Source: Vibrio sp. qd031 (GTDB lineage: Bacteria > Pseudomonadota > Gammaproteobacteria > Enterobacterales > Vibrionaceae). From it: a stretch of DNA of 64,000 nucleotides. A program made the translations under genes and the position numbers. Positions 36,819-45,758 of the stretch are shown here, piece by piece. Positions within the stretch are counted from its first letter, which is position 1; each line of letters starts with the position of its first letter. The notes below the pieces were generated by a model that saw only the letters and a list, made by a program, of their open reading frames with translations, searched no databases and was not told where the DNA came from. The stretch covers positions 1 to 64,000 of the forward strand of contig NZ_JXQD01000023.1 in the NCBI RefSeq assembly GCF_002100145.1, in the 5' to 3' direction.

Positions 36819-36860
36819 ATTATAGCGTTATTTCATTGTTTGTGGACACTATAATGTCCA
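36819..36860 (-). promoter_or_regulatory. hipBA promoter and operator palindrome
   Basis: Minus strand -10 TATAAT at 36819-36824. A perfect inverted repeat TGGACA-CTATAA-TGTCCA (36843-36860) overlaps the -35 position. This suits autorepression by HipB; E. coli HipB operators are likewise short palindromes (TATCC-N8-GGATA). Confidence 0.6.
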
Positions 36861-37076
36861 TATGAATATGGATAACTATCACGTAACTGAAGAAGGATAC
36901 TCAAAGCTGATACTTTGCATCAGGCATGGGGTGAGTTAAGGTAACGCATAGCCTACTAGGCTCGTACCTAGGAAGCGAATTACTGGTGGTTAGATTGGTG
37001 GTCAACAAAGAATACTTAAGACCATTTAACCTTCAATTATTTGATTTTTAATTAATTTAATATTTAACTCCACATT

Positions 37077-37095
37077 CAGATACGAATATTGAATA
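37077..37095 (+). repeat. Right attachment site (attR) of the yicC island array
   Basis: CAGATACGAATATTGAATA is the third copy of the yicC end; the 12-bp core GAATATTGAATA is identical to that in yicC (19388-19399). The sequence beyond it is the probable original downstream region of yicC, including a terminator 40 bp on. Confidence 0.72.
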
Positions 37096-37134
37096 ACCGA
37101 TTCAGTAGTCTAGCTCTCTAACATAAATGACATA

Positions 37135-37158
37135 AGTCTCTGTTTCAGAGGCTTTTTT
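37135..37158 (+). terminator. Probable original yicC terminator
   Basis: AGTCTCTG-TTT-CAGAGGCT hairpin followed by six T. It lies just beyond the right attachment site, where the yicC transcript would have ended before insertion of the islands. Confidence 0.65.
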
Positions 37159-37357
37159 AATGCCTTATGAAGGTATGCACATACATACGATTGATCATTC
37201 CTAGTACCACTGATAAAAACGTTTAAGACTACTGCTGAAATATCGCGCACAATATACACTACGTGGATTTTTATCCGTTCTTTTCCAAATAATTCCCCAC
37301 TAGATATAGGGTGATTAAGGTCACCTTTCTGTGAAACTTTCACGGTCCATGAAAGTT

Positions 37358-37373
37358 TTGAGAGCGCTTTCAA
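37358..37373 (+). promoter_or_regulatory. LacI-family-type operator upstream of the GH3 gene
   Basis: TTGAGAGCGCTTTCAA is nearly palindromic around a central CG and matches the general operator shape of LacI/GalR-type regulators (AAGCGCTT core). It lies about 170 bp before the glycosidase start. The regulator gene is not in the window. Confidence 0.5.
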
Positions 37374-37544
37374 ATACTCAATACTTTATTCACAAAACCA
37401 AAAAAAACCGTAGTACATTGCACAATAGAAACCGGTTCCTTTTTGACTGTGAGTTTTGGTTCATTGATGATCATAAACTTCATCGCAAAAAGAGCGCTAA
37501 CAACCTTGCACTGCCCAGCGGTGATACATTAACGGAAAATGCTC

Positions 37545-40325
37545 ATGTCTGACCCTATACAACGCGCCAATGACGCACTCAAAGCGCAACAAATATTAGC
37601 TCCTGTTAGCCGACAAGCCGCGGCAGAAGGGATTGTATTACTGCGTAACCATCAACACGTTTTACCGCTACTACCAAGCGACACAGTATCTCTGTTTGGT
37701 CGTTGCCAAGTGGATTATTACCGTAGTGGTACAGGGTCTGGTGGTGCGGTTAACGTGCCTTACACTGTCAATGCTGTGCAAGGTATGCAGAACAACCAGA
37801 GCATCAATCTGAATCAGGAACTTGTGGCGATTTATCAAGACTGGTTAGCGAATAACCCATTTGACGATGGTGGTGGTGGTTGGGCGGCTGAACCATGGTT
37901 CCAGCACGAAATGCCACTTGATGACGACCTTGTGGCACGTGCTAAGAGTATCTCAAATAAAGCTGTGGTATTTGTTGGGCGCACCGCAGGTGAAGATCAA
38001 GATAACGCATTAACTAAAGGTAGCTTCTTGCTCACTGACACCGAGCAACAGATGATTGACACGGTGTGTGCACACTTTGATCAAGTTATTGTGGTGCTTA
38101 ACGTTACCAACGTTATCGACATGTCTTGGTTGGACGAAGGTGAGCATCGTGACTCTATTAAAGGCGTGGTGTACTCGTGGGCTGCGGGTATGGAAGGCGG
38201 AGACGCGTTGGCCGATATCCTAAGCGGAGATGTCTCTCCTAGTGGACGTCTTACCGACTCCATCGCTTATCAGCTTAGCGATCACCCCTCTGATGAAAAC
38301 TTTGGTAGTGATGTGCGCAACCTTTACGTTGAAGATATCTATGTTGGCTATCGCTACTTTGAAACCTTCGCGCCAGAAAAAGTCCGCTTCCCATTTGGAG
38401 CTGGCCTGTCTTACACCTCATTCTCTAGACAATTAAGCTCATACACCGTTGAAGGCAGCGGTGCTAACGCTGTACTTCACTTTGACGTATTGGTCACTAA
38501 TACTGGCAATCAATATTCGGGTAAGGAAGTGGCTTCTTTATACGTGACCGCCCCTCAAGGGAAACTTGGGCAGCCAATAAAAGCGCTGGTCGGTTTTAAC
38601 AAAACAAGCACTTTAGCTCCTGGTGAGTCTGAGGTTTTGACCATCCGCGTTCCAGCTCATGTATTGAGTTCATACGATGACACTGGCGTGACTGGACACA
38701 AGAGTTGTTGGTTATTAGAGGCCGGCGATTACCAATTTAGTCTTGGTGGTAGCGTTAGAGAGGCAGTAAACATAGATGCATGCTGGTCAATAAAATCTAC
38801 GTTAATTATTGAGCAAGTCAGCGAAGCATTAGCACCAGTCATTGCGTTTGAACGTATAAAACCAGAACTATCAGAGGGATCATTTAGCCTCGGATTGGAA
38901 GCCGTTAACACACGCTCTATTGATCTTGAAAAGCGCATTATCGACAACCTACCTACCAGTTACACCATTACTGGAGACAAAGGGATTCGTTTAGAAGATG
39001 TGAAACAGGGACGCGCTGAGATGCGAGACTTTATCGCGCAGCTCAACGCACATCAACTCGCGACCATTGTACGTGGTGAAGGTATGTGTAGCCCTAAAGT
39101 CACCCCTGGCACTGCGGCAGCATTTGGTGGTGTGAGTGATGAACTGTTCCAATTCGGCATTCCTGTGGCAGCGGCATCGGACGGCCCATCAGGCATTCGC
39201 ATGGACAGTGGCCACCCTGCGTCACAGGTCCCTATTGGTACGTTGCTCGCTTGTACATGGAATACTGAATTAAACCACCAGCTCTACACTCTGGTGGGTG
39301 AAGAAATGCAAGCCAACGAAATTGACACCTTGTTAGGTCCTGGCATGAACATTCATCGTCACCCGCTCAATGGACGCAATTTTGAGTACTTCTCAGAAGA
39401 CCCATTCTTAACGGGTAAAATAGCCTGCGCCCAGACGCTGGGTCTAAAGCATGCTGGAGTGTCGGGTACCGTTAAGCACTTCGCGGCCAACGACCAAGAA
39501 ACCGGTCGACACCACGTTGATAGCGTGATGTCAGAGCGTGCACTTCGAGAGATCCACCTAAAAGGGTTTGAAATGGTGGTGAAAGAGGGCGAGGCCTCAA
39601 CCATAATGACCACTTACAACCCTGTAAACGGTCACTGGACTGCCTCTAGCTACGATCTAAACACCACGATTTTGAGACAGGAATGGGGCTATACCGGCAT
39701 AGTAATGAGTGACTGGTGGGCAAAAATGAACCATTGCGTCTCTGGTGGTGAAGAGTCCATCAGCTTTACGTCCTTTATGGTTCGCTCTCAAAACGATCTC
39801 TATATGGTGGTCGAAAACGACAAAGCCGAGCACGGTGGGCACAACGACGATACTCTCGCCGCTCTAGACAACGGTACACTCACTATTGGTGAACTTCAGC
39901 GATGCGCGATGAACATTTGTCGCTTCATCATAGATGCGCCTGTCATGCAAAGGCCTCTAAAAGCCTATGAGCCTATCAAGCCATTTTCGCCTAAATCACA
40001 AGCTGATGAGCATGCGGTTTTGTTAGAATCTAGTACGTCATTGGGGACAAAGAACAATACAACTAGAACGATCCGCGTAACTCAAGCAGGTGTGTATCGC
40101 TGTAGCGTTCAAGCAAGCTATGAGAAAGATTCGCTCGCCCAATCCACTTGCTCACTGCTGATCAATGATGATTTTGCGATGACCTTTTCGCTCAACGGAA
40201 CCGAAGGGAAAACACAAACCGTAGAAGGCGTGCCGATTAGACTGGAAGTGGGTGACTATCACCTTCAATTTAACTTTGTTAAACCAGGACTGTATTTGGA
40301 CAGCCTAACACTGGTTCAATCTTAG
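37545..40325 (+). CDS. Glycoside hydrolase family 3 beta-glycosidase, circularly permuted
   Basis: A 926-aa cytoplasmic enzyme (no signal peptide). Unusually, the GH3 C-terminal alpha/beta sandwich comes first (about 20-250: EGIVLLRNHQHVLPLL, VFVGRTAGEDQD), then an FnIII-like domain (about 300-415: VLVTNTGNQYSGKEVASLYV). The (beta/alpha)8 barrel follows (about 490-800: AASDGPSGIRM, LLGPGMNIHRHPLNGRNFEYFSEDP, KHFAANDQE) with the nucleophile Asp in VMSDWWA near 722. A beta-rich tail resembles a carbohydrate-binding sandwich. This permuted order is known in some bacterial beta-glucosidases. The substrate is unknown. ATG 37545 fits GGAAA better than ATG 37539. Confidence 0.88.
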   Translation: MSDPIQRANDALKAQQILAPVSRQAAAEGIVLLRNHQHVLPLLPSDTVSLFGRCQVDYYRSGTGSGGAVNVPYTVNAVQGMQNNQSINLNQELVAIYQDWLANNPFDDGGGGWAAEPWFQHEMPLDDDLVARAKSISNKAVVFVGRTAGEDQDNALTKGSFLLTDTEQQMIDTVCAHFDQVIVVLNVTNVIDMSWLDEGEHRDSIKGVVYSWAAGMEGGDALADILSGDVSPSGRLTDSIAYQLSDHPSDENFGSDVRNLYVEDIYVGYRYFETFAPEKVRFPFGAGLSYTSFSRQLSSYTVEGSGANAVLHFDVLVTNTGNQYSGKEVASLYVTAPQGKLGQPIKALVGFNKTSTLAPGESEVLTIRVPAHVLSSYDDTGVTGHKSCWLLEAGDYQFSLGGSVREAVNIDACWSIKSTLIIEQVSEALAPVIAFERIKPELSEGSFSLGLEAVNTRSIDLEKRIIDNLPTSYTITGDKGIRLEDVKQGRAEMRDFIAQLNAHQLATIVRGEGMCSPKVTPGTAAAFGGVSDELFQFGIPVAAASDGPSGIRMDSGHPASQVPIGTLLACTWNTELNHQLYTLVGEEMQANEIDTLLGPGMNIHRHPLNGRNFEYFSEDPFLTGKIACAQTLGLKHAGVSGTVKHFAANDQETGRHHVDSVMSERALREIHLKGFEMVVKEGEASTIMTTYNPVNGHWTASSYDLNTTILRQEWGYTGIVMSDWWAKMNHCVSGGEESISFTSFMVRSQNDLYMVVENDKAEHGGHNDDTLAALDNGTLTIGELQRCAMNICRFIIDAPVMQRPLKAYEPIKPFSPKSQADEHAVLLESSTSLGTKNNTTRTIRVTQAGVYRCSVQASYEKDSLAQSTCSLLINDDFAMTFSLNGTEGKTQTVEGVPIRLEVGDYHLQFNFVKPGLYLDSLTLVQS

Positions 40326-40343
40326 ATAAAATCAGACATTCCT

Positions 40344-40371
40344 AGCCCCAGCATTCGCTGGGGCTTTTTTT
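40344..40371 (+). terminator. Terminator of the GH3 gene
   Basis: AGCCCCAGC-GATT-type loop-GCTGGGGCT stem followed by eight T, 18 bp after the stop codon. Confidence 0.9.
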
Positions 40372-40541
40372 CGAGTCGGGAAAAACAGTCTAAGGCACTA
40401 ATTTGAGCGGTGTGCGAGCGGCAATACCCTTGCGCAAACGTTTTCGGCGTGATGGCGTTATCGAAATGGAACTCTATAAGTGTAATTGACGTCGATTCCA
40501 TTAACATGTGCGTAACACCACACTACACCAAAGGCTATACC

Positions 40542-41381
40542 ATGAAACTAGAAGCGATTGACTTTCATGCCAGTGACGCCGCTGAGCGATTTGTTGCCTC
40601 ATTACGCGAAACTGGATTTGGGGTACTTAAAAATCATCCCATTCTCGAACGCGATGTGCAGAGCATTTATCAAAACTGGTATGCCTTTTTTAACGATAGT
40701 AGCAAAGGAGACTATCGCTTCAATGTGGACACTCAAGACGGGTTTTTCCCTGCTGACATTTCAGAAACGGCAAAGGGGCACAGCGTTAAAGACATTAAAG
40801 AGTATTTTCATTATTACCCGTGGGGACAGTGCCCTGCCGATCTTAAAGCCGAGCTAAGTCGCTACTATGCCAACGCAACAGATTTGGCCGCGACCCTACT
40901 GACTTGGGTGGAAGACCACTCTCCTAAAGAGGTGGTTGAGCATTACTCCCAATCACTCTCAAGCATGATTGACGGCAGTGAGCAATCATTGTTACGTGTA
41001 TTGCACTACCCACCATTAAGCGGTGATGAAGAACTTGGTGCAATACGCGCCGCAGCCCATGAAGACATCAATTTACTCACCATTCTGCCGGCGGCAAATG
41101 AACCTGGTCTGCAAGTAAAAGCCAAAGACGGCAGTTGGTTAGATGTGCCCTGCGATCACGGTAACTTAATCATCAACATTGGTGATATGTTGCAAGAAGC
41201 GTCGCAAGGCTACTTTCCATCGACAACACATAGAGTCATCAATCCAGAAGGGGCTGACAAGAGTAAATCGCGAATTTCTCTGCCGCTGTTTTTGCATCCA
41301 AACCCCGAGGTTGTCCTTTCCGAGCGACATACCGCTCACAGCTACCTGATGGAACGCCTACGTGAGCTAGGTGTCATATAA
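40542..41381 (+). CDS. Isopenicillin-N-synthase-like 2-oxoglutarate/Fe(II) oxygenase
   Basis: A 279-aa non-heme iron oxygenase. N-terminal DIOX_N-like part (ERFVASLRETGFGVLKNHPI) and a C-terminal jelly roll with the iron triad HxD in AAHEDINLLTIL and the distal His in STTHRVINP, plus Arg in KSRISLPLF for the 2-oxoglutarate carboxylate. The start at 40542 follows AAAGG; in-frame upstream ATGs lack such a site. The substrate is unknown. Single gene with its own terminator. Confidence 0.85.
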   Translation: MKLEAIDFHASDAAERFVASLRETGFGVLKNHPILERDVQSIYQNWYAFFNDSSKGDYRFNVDTQDGFFPADISETAKGHSVKDIKEYFHYYPWGQCPADLKAELSRYYANATDLAATLLTWVEDHSPKEVVEHYSQSLSSMIDGSEQSLLRVLHYPPLSGDEELGAIRAAAHEDINLLTILPAANEPGLQVKAKDGSWLDVPCDHGNLIINIGDMLQEASQGYFPSTTHRVINPEGADKSKSRISLPLFLHPNPEVVLSERHTAHSYLMERLRELGVI

Positions 41382-41386
41382 ATACC

Positions 41387-41411
41387 AAAGGCCACTGAGG
41401 TGGCCTTTTTT
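41387..41411. terminator. Bidirectional terminator oxygenase / ThrE-like gene
   Basis: AAAGGCCAC-TGAG-GTGGCCTTT perfect 9-bp stem followed by T on the plus strand and A/T on the other side, between convergent genes. Confidence 0.88.
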
Positions 41412-41427
41412 ATGTTCATCCGATTGG

Positions 41428-42624
41428 TTATTGAATCCAATAACTGGAGGAGTCGGTCGATTTTTTCTTAAACAGAGTGATGTATAGGCTGTATGAGATG
41501 ATCTGCCCTGCCACAATGGCGCAGAACATCAGTACCGCTGACAGCCCAATATTGGGAATAGGTAAAATCGCTTGAGAAAAAAACGATTCACTCGCCCCCA
41601 CTAAAATGCGGCTTCCTGGGACTAAGATGATGATCCCCTGCATGATGTACACCAAAGGAGGCACTTGCCTAACCTTGCCCATCACCAAACCATAGCAAGT
41701 GATGATCATGGTGCTGATCCAAGTGCCAATGACCCAATCGTTGGTTATGTAAAGCGGCCCCCACATTCCAACAATGGCTGCTGGAAACGCAAATACAATA
41801 TCGACCCAACGAGCATTAAAAACCACCCCTAGGGCTGCGGAAATGCCTACTAAGCCAAAGACATGCATAAGTAGCGGTACTTCATTAATGTAGTGTGTTT
41901 CAGAAGGGTGTGGTAGGACGGTATTCGCCAGACTAATTCCCAGCACAATACCAATAAATAACTTTAATATGATGAGCATACTTTGTGCCAGAAGCTCTAT
42001 GCCTGAGCCAAAGTCATTATGCGCCAAACTCTCCAGCGCATTGGTTACAGTGAGCCCTGGTACGAATAATACTATGGCGGAAATACACAACGCATAAACA
42101 GGTAAGCCGGGGTCTAACGACGACAACAACCCAACAATAAAGGCCACCAAAAATGCCGCGACAAACTCCACGATAATTGCCCGTTCATCGGTAAACACAC
42201 GGCAAACTACCCAAACTAATAACCCCAAAATCGCCGATATACCTACAGCAGGCAGTGTACTGCCGACCAAACATAGGTAGCTAGGAGGAATTAAAATAAA
42301 GGCTAAGCATTGTAACCATAGTGAGTAAGGATGCTGTCGTATCGCTTGCCGGCTTTGCTTTAGAGCAGAAATAGTCTCTACCAGCATTCTTAAATTGATG
42401 ACCGGCAGTGGTTTTTTCTGCAGCACCGTCACATGCTCTGGCTCTTCAAACACTGCCATCACTTTAGTGGGCGTGATATCGAGAGCGACTTTCTGCATTC
42501 TTGCATGCGCGTAACGGTAGGTGTATTTGACAACGGAGTGCGGAGGGCAACCTGAACTGTGCAAGCAATCAATAAAGTCGAGGGTGGTTTGTATCGCTTG
42601 CTTGTCTTTAGATTGAATGGTCAC
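41428..42624 (-). CDS. ThrE-family threonine/serine exporter-like membrane protein
   Basis: A 398-aa membrane protein with the ThrE (DUF1212) layout: a cytoplasmic N-terminal domain of about 100 residues, then about ten hydrophobic segments including the ALCISAIVLFVPGLTVTNALESL and VYIMQGIIILVPGSRILVGA motifs, so both ThrE halves are in one chain. Export of small amino acids is inferred from the family. The start is given as GTG 42624 after GGGAG; an in-frame ATG at 42678 has no ribosome site. Confidence 0.82.
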   Translation of the reverse strand: MTIQSKDKQAIQTTLDFIDCLHSSGCPPHSVVKYTYRYAHARMQKVALDITPTKVMAVFEEPEHVTVLQKKPLPVINLRMLVETISALKQSRQAIRQHPYSLWLQCLAFILIPPSYLCLVGSTLPAVGISAILGLLVWVVCRVFTDERAIIVEFVAAFLVAFIVGLLSSLDPGLPVYALCISAIVLFVPGLTVTNALESLAHNDFGSGIELLAQSMLIILKLFIGIVLGISLANTVLPHPSETHYINEVPLLMHVFGLVGISAALGVVFNARWVDIVFAFPAAIVGMWGPLYITNDWVIGTWISTMIITCYGLVMGKVRQVPPLVYIMQGIIILVPGSRILVGASESFFSQAILPIPNIGLSAVLMFCAIVAGQIISYSLYITLFKKKSTDSSSYWIQ

Positions 42625-42754
42625 GGCGCACTCCCTAGATGTAATAGCGAGCGTATTGTAACGACTTTTTCTTAGCAAAATAGAACTATTTTTAACGGCG
42701 TATTAACCGCTCTATTCTTTGATGAAATAGGTTACCTAGAGTGGTCACTGAACA

Positions 42755-43423
42755 TCATTTTGGCGTATAACCAAAGTGCTCAATATCTTCGTGGTATAGA
42801 CCTTCAATTCTGGCTATATTCTTTGGGGTTAGGTACTCATCATAATTATTGATATTACTCGAATTTTTCTTTTTGAGAGCATGCTGCTCCACACCCAACT
42901 TATCGCAAATCGTCACAATATCATTGTGAATGTTCTCCAGCTTAAACACATCATCAAGCAGTACTGTGCCGTGTTCATCGGTGATGTCTTGCCACATTGG
43001 CGCGGTGTGGGTACTCACATGTCGGTCAAAGCGCGTTTCCCAAAATTCTGGCAACATATCTAGAAAATAAGGAAAGCTTCGCTTAGCCATCATTAGCCTT
43101 GGTTTGGTTAGCGTCCAGTGTTTAGTCAGGTACTTCCAACACGAAACAGCACGAAAATAGGGGTTACGTACTATGGCAAACTTATACATTTCTGCAAATT
43201 CTTGCTCGGTATATAAAAATTTCTGTGCAAACAACATTCTTTTATATTCGTACTCACCCAGTGACACTAAGTGATTATTGAGATTGTTATTCCACTGGCT
43301 TTTGTCTAGTGCGACAAACGGCGTGCCATATTTCCACTCAGACACTGCGTAACTTGGGCCCAAAATTTCTTTCAGTGAAGTCCCACCAGCTTTTCTAATA
43401 TGTAGCCACAAATATTTGTTCAT
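42755..43423 (-). CDS. Sulfotransferase family 2 (carbohydrate sulfotransferase-like)
   Basis: A 222-aa cytoplasmic-looking protein with both PAPS-binding motifs of the family: HIRKAGGTSLKEIL at the N terminus (5'-phosphosulfate loop) and FAIVRNPYFRAVSCW (3'-phosphate site). Such enzymes transfer sulfate from PAPS to sugars or other hydroxyls; the acceptor is unknown and no polysaccharide cluster lies nearby. PAPS is also the CysH substrate (gene at 830). It stands alone between the exporter and a divergent gene. Confidence 0.82.
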   Translation of the reverse strand: MNKYLWLHIRKAGGTSLKEILGPSYAVSEWKYGTPFVALDKSQWNNNLNNHLVSLGEYEYKRMLFAQKFLYTEQEFAEMYKFAIVRNPYFRAVSCWKYLTKHWTLTKPRLMMAKRSFPYFLDMLPEFWETRFDRHVSTHTAPMWQDITDEHGTVLLDDVFKLENIHNDIVTICDKLGVEQHALKKKNSSNINNYDEYLTPKNIARIEGLYHEDIEHFGYTPK

Positions 43424-43643
43424 GCCCTGCCCTGTTCCTTACGTCCGTTTGGTACACATCCGCTACTTCGGGTGCCGATATCTCTAAGAGTAAAGAGTTT
43501 TTATCAGCTTCGGGTTTTCAACAATGCGAATTTTCACACAATCGGTGTCGCTGTCCAACAAATGAACATTTCTAGAGCTGTCGCTCGCATTGCCTAACCT
43601 AAGTTGTCTATTCTTATAAAAATTCATTATTGGGAGTCTATAA

Positions 43644-44471
43644 ATGACCAGCACACTGACCGATCCCTTTTTAAAAGGTCTGATTGAAGAGCTTACCCAG
43701 CGGGCTGAAGTAGAGTGTATCGCTTTGGGGGGATCGCACACCCTTTCGATGAACGATAAATGGTCCGATTTCGACGTCTATGTGTACCTCAACCAGCCAC
43801 TGTCAATTCAACGTCGCAAACAGATCACGGATAAACACTGTCAATCGATGGAGCTTAATCAGACATTTTGGGAAACCGAAGATGACGGGGTGCTCAAAAG
43901 CGGTATCGAGGTTGAAATTATTTACCGCAATTTAGACGATATGGAGCAAGATTTAGACGCGTTAATTAACCAGCACCAAGTCTCCCTTGGCTACTCAACC
44001 TGCTTTTGGGCTAACCTCCTCAACTGCCAAGTTCTATTTGAGCGAGACAATAAGCTCAGTCATCTGAAACAGACATTTGGGTTGCCTTACCCAGACGCTC
44101 TTGCAAACGCAATTATTGAGAAAAACCTACCACTGCTATGCGATGCGTTCCCTAATTACCCAAAGCAAATTAAAAAAGCGCTGCTTAGACAAGATTCATT
44201 CAGCGTGCTTCATCGAACAAACGAATACCTTGCTAGCTATTTTGACGTGCTATTCGCACTCAACAAGATCCCTCACCCTGGTGAAAAGCGGCTCATAGAT
44301 TTTGCCGAAGAGCATTGCGAGTTTCTTCCTATAAACTTTAAGAAAACGCTTGAGTCGCTGTTTGTGTCTATCAATATCACAGAGCAGTGCCATACCGACG
44401 GTGCGCTCATTTCTGCGCTCGACGATGCAACGAATAACTTAGTGTCGTTAATTGATATTCATAGACGCTAG
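43644..44471 (+). CDS. Nucleotidyltransferase-fold protein with DUF4037-like C terminus
   Basis: A 275-aa soluble protein. The N terminus has a minimal nucleotidyltransferase core, ALGGSHTLSMNDKWSDFDVYVY, with the GGS and DxD elements and a third acidic residue in VEIIYR. The C-terminal helical half resembles DUF4037. Such proteins modify small molecules (as aminoglycoside adenylyltransferases do) or proteins; the substrate is unknown. The start is preceded by GGGAG. Confidence 0.75.
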   Translation: MTSTLTDPFLKGLIEELTQRAEVECIALGGSHTLSMNDKWSDFDVYVYLNQPLSIQRRKQITDKHCQSMELNQTFWETEDDGVLKSGIEVEIIYRNLDDMEQDLDALINQHQVSLGYSTCFWANLLNCQVLFERDNKLSHLKQTFGLPYPDALANAIIEKNLPLLCDAFPNYPKQIKKALLRQDSFSVLHRTNEYLASYFDVLFALNKIPHPGEKRLIDFAEEHCEFLPINFKKTLESLFVSINITEQCHTDGALISALDDATNNLVSLIDIHRR

Positions 44472-44486
44472 TCTATTAGCACGTTG

Positions 44487-45674
44487 CTATCTCTCGACTA
44501 AAGACAAAAGCAATTGCTCACATTGTGATTGTGTCATTACGGCTGGGACAGGATATTGACCAAACGCTTCAGCGATCGCTTGTTTAGCTAGCGCAGGGAT
44601 ATCCTCCTCCAATAGCTCTGGGACGGTGAGTGGAATGCTCAGTTGGCCTAATAGACGTTCTACAGACTCGATAAATCGAATGGCACGTTCAGTGTCGGTG
44701 CCGTCTTGGCACCCCAAAACCTCATCGGCCAATTGAGCAATGGGTGTTGGATTTCGGTGTAAAGTAAACCGGAGAACTTTAGGCAGCAAAATAGCATTGG
44801 CCAGGCCATGGGGCACATGGTAAAACGCACCCAGTTGATGAGCCACGGCATGAACATAGCCGACATAGCTTCGTGTAAACGCCAGCCCTGCATCAAAACT
44901 TGCTTGGGCAAGCGCTGCCCGAGCGTTAAGGTTTTGCCCGTCGTGAAACGCTACCGGTAAGAATTCAAAAATCTGTTTTACCGCTTGCACGCACAGTGAG
45001 CGAGTATAAGTATTGCTGTACCCACTAATGTACGCCTCAATGGCGTGAGTAAGGGCATCAATTCCTGTTTGCGCTGTTATGCTTGCAGGCAAACCAATCA
45101 TTAAGCTTGGGTCGAGCAACGCAGCACGCGGAACGATAAAGGGATCGGTAATGTTGGGCTTAGTGCGTGACACTGGGTCACTGATCACAGCGGCCACTGT
45201 TGTTTCAGATCCGGTGCCGGCAGTTGTAGGGATAGCGATAACGGGGTATGGCCGGCGCCTTACCTTAAGGATACCAACTAGCTTAGCCACATCTTTACCG
45301 GTCTTGGCACTGGCTGATATGGCTTTACCACAATCCATGGGAGAGCCTCCGCCCAGAGCAATGACGCCATCGCACTGCTCGGTATGAAACTGAATAACCC
45401 CTTCTCTGACTAATTGAAAATCTGGATCGGGTGTCACTTTATCGAATACCGAAAAGCCAATACCACACTCCAAGAGTTGCTGAGTCACTAACTCCAATAG
45501 CCCTAACTTTACCAGCATTGGATCGGTTACGATCAGTGGGTGAGAGAGCCCAAATGTTTGACACACATCCCCTAATTGATCGAGCGCATTTTCCCCCTCA
45601 ACTTTCGACGGGGTAGGAATTGGCACCATTTTTATGAATGGCTTACGAATAGTGACCAAAACTTGATGCAACAT
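44487..45674 (-). CDS. Iron-containing (group III) alcohol dehydrogenase
   Basis: A 395-aa NAD(P)-dependent enzyme with the Fe-ADH GGGSPMDCGKAI nucleotide motif, PTTAGTGSETT, and metal ligands Asp and His in GIDALTHAIEAYIS and in YVHAVAHQLGAFYHVPHGLANAILLP. Close relatives include 1,3-propanediol and lactaldehyde/ethanol dehydrogenases; the substrate cannot be fixed from sequence. The start follows AAGGAG. Converges with the preceding gene and is followed upstream by crbS on the same strand. Confidence 0.9.
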   Translation of the reverse strand: MLHQVLVTIRKPFIKMVPIPTPSKVEGENALDQLGDVCQTFGLSHPLIVTDPMLVKLGLLELVTQQLLECGIGFSVFDKVTPDPDFQLVREGVIQFHTEQCDGVIALGGGSPMDCGKAISASAKTGKDVAKLVGILKVRRRPYPVIAIPTTAGTGSETTVAAVISDPVSRTKPNITDPFIVPRAALLDPSLMIGLPASITAQTGIDALTHAIEAYISGYSNTYTRSLCVQAVKQIFEFLPVAFHDGQNLNARAALAQASFDAGLAFTRSYVGYVHAVAHQLGAFYHVPHGLANAILLPKVLRFTLHRNPTPIAQLADEVLGCQDGTDTERAIRFIESVERLLGQLSIPLTVPELLEEDIPALAKQAIAEAFGQYPVPAVMTQSQCEQLLLSLVER

Positions 45675-45758
45675 AACGTCTCCTTGCGGGTAAAAAAACT
45701 AATAATCGGCGTATCGAATCTATGTTTCTCAATGACTACTTCCAATGTCCATTTGTCT

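Larger units (their letters stand above)
36861..37357. other. Right border region of element 2, no gene called
   Basis: Between hipB and the glycosidase there is no convincing gene (a minus-strand frame at 37110-37373 is rejected). The stretch holds arm-like TGGTGGTTA at 36984-36992 with a nearby TTGGTGGTCAA, the right attachment site at 37077-37095, a terminator at 37135-37158, and an inverted repeat AAACTTTCA-N7-TGAAAGTTT around 37335-37359. Confidence 0.5.

Noticed and set aside
37110..37373. Minus-strand frame of 87 codons between element 2 and the GH3 gene
   Set aside because: Overlaps a terminator, an inverted repeat and the LacI-type operator; no ribosome site before its first ATG and no family resemblance.
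43484..43741. Minus-strand frame of 85 codons
   Set aside because: Overlaps the start of the nucleotidyltransferase-like gene and has no ribosome site.
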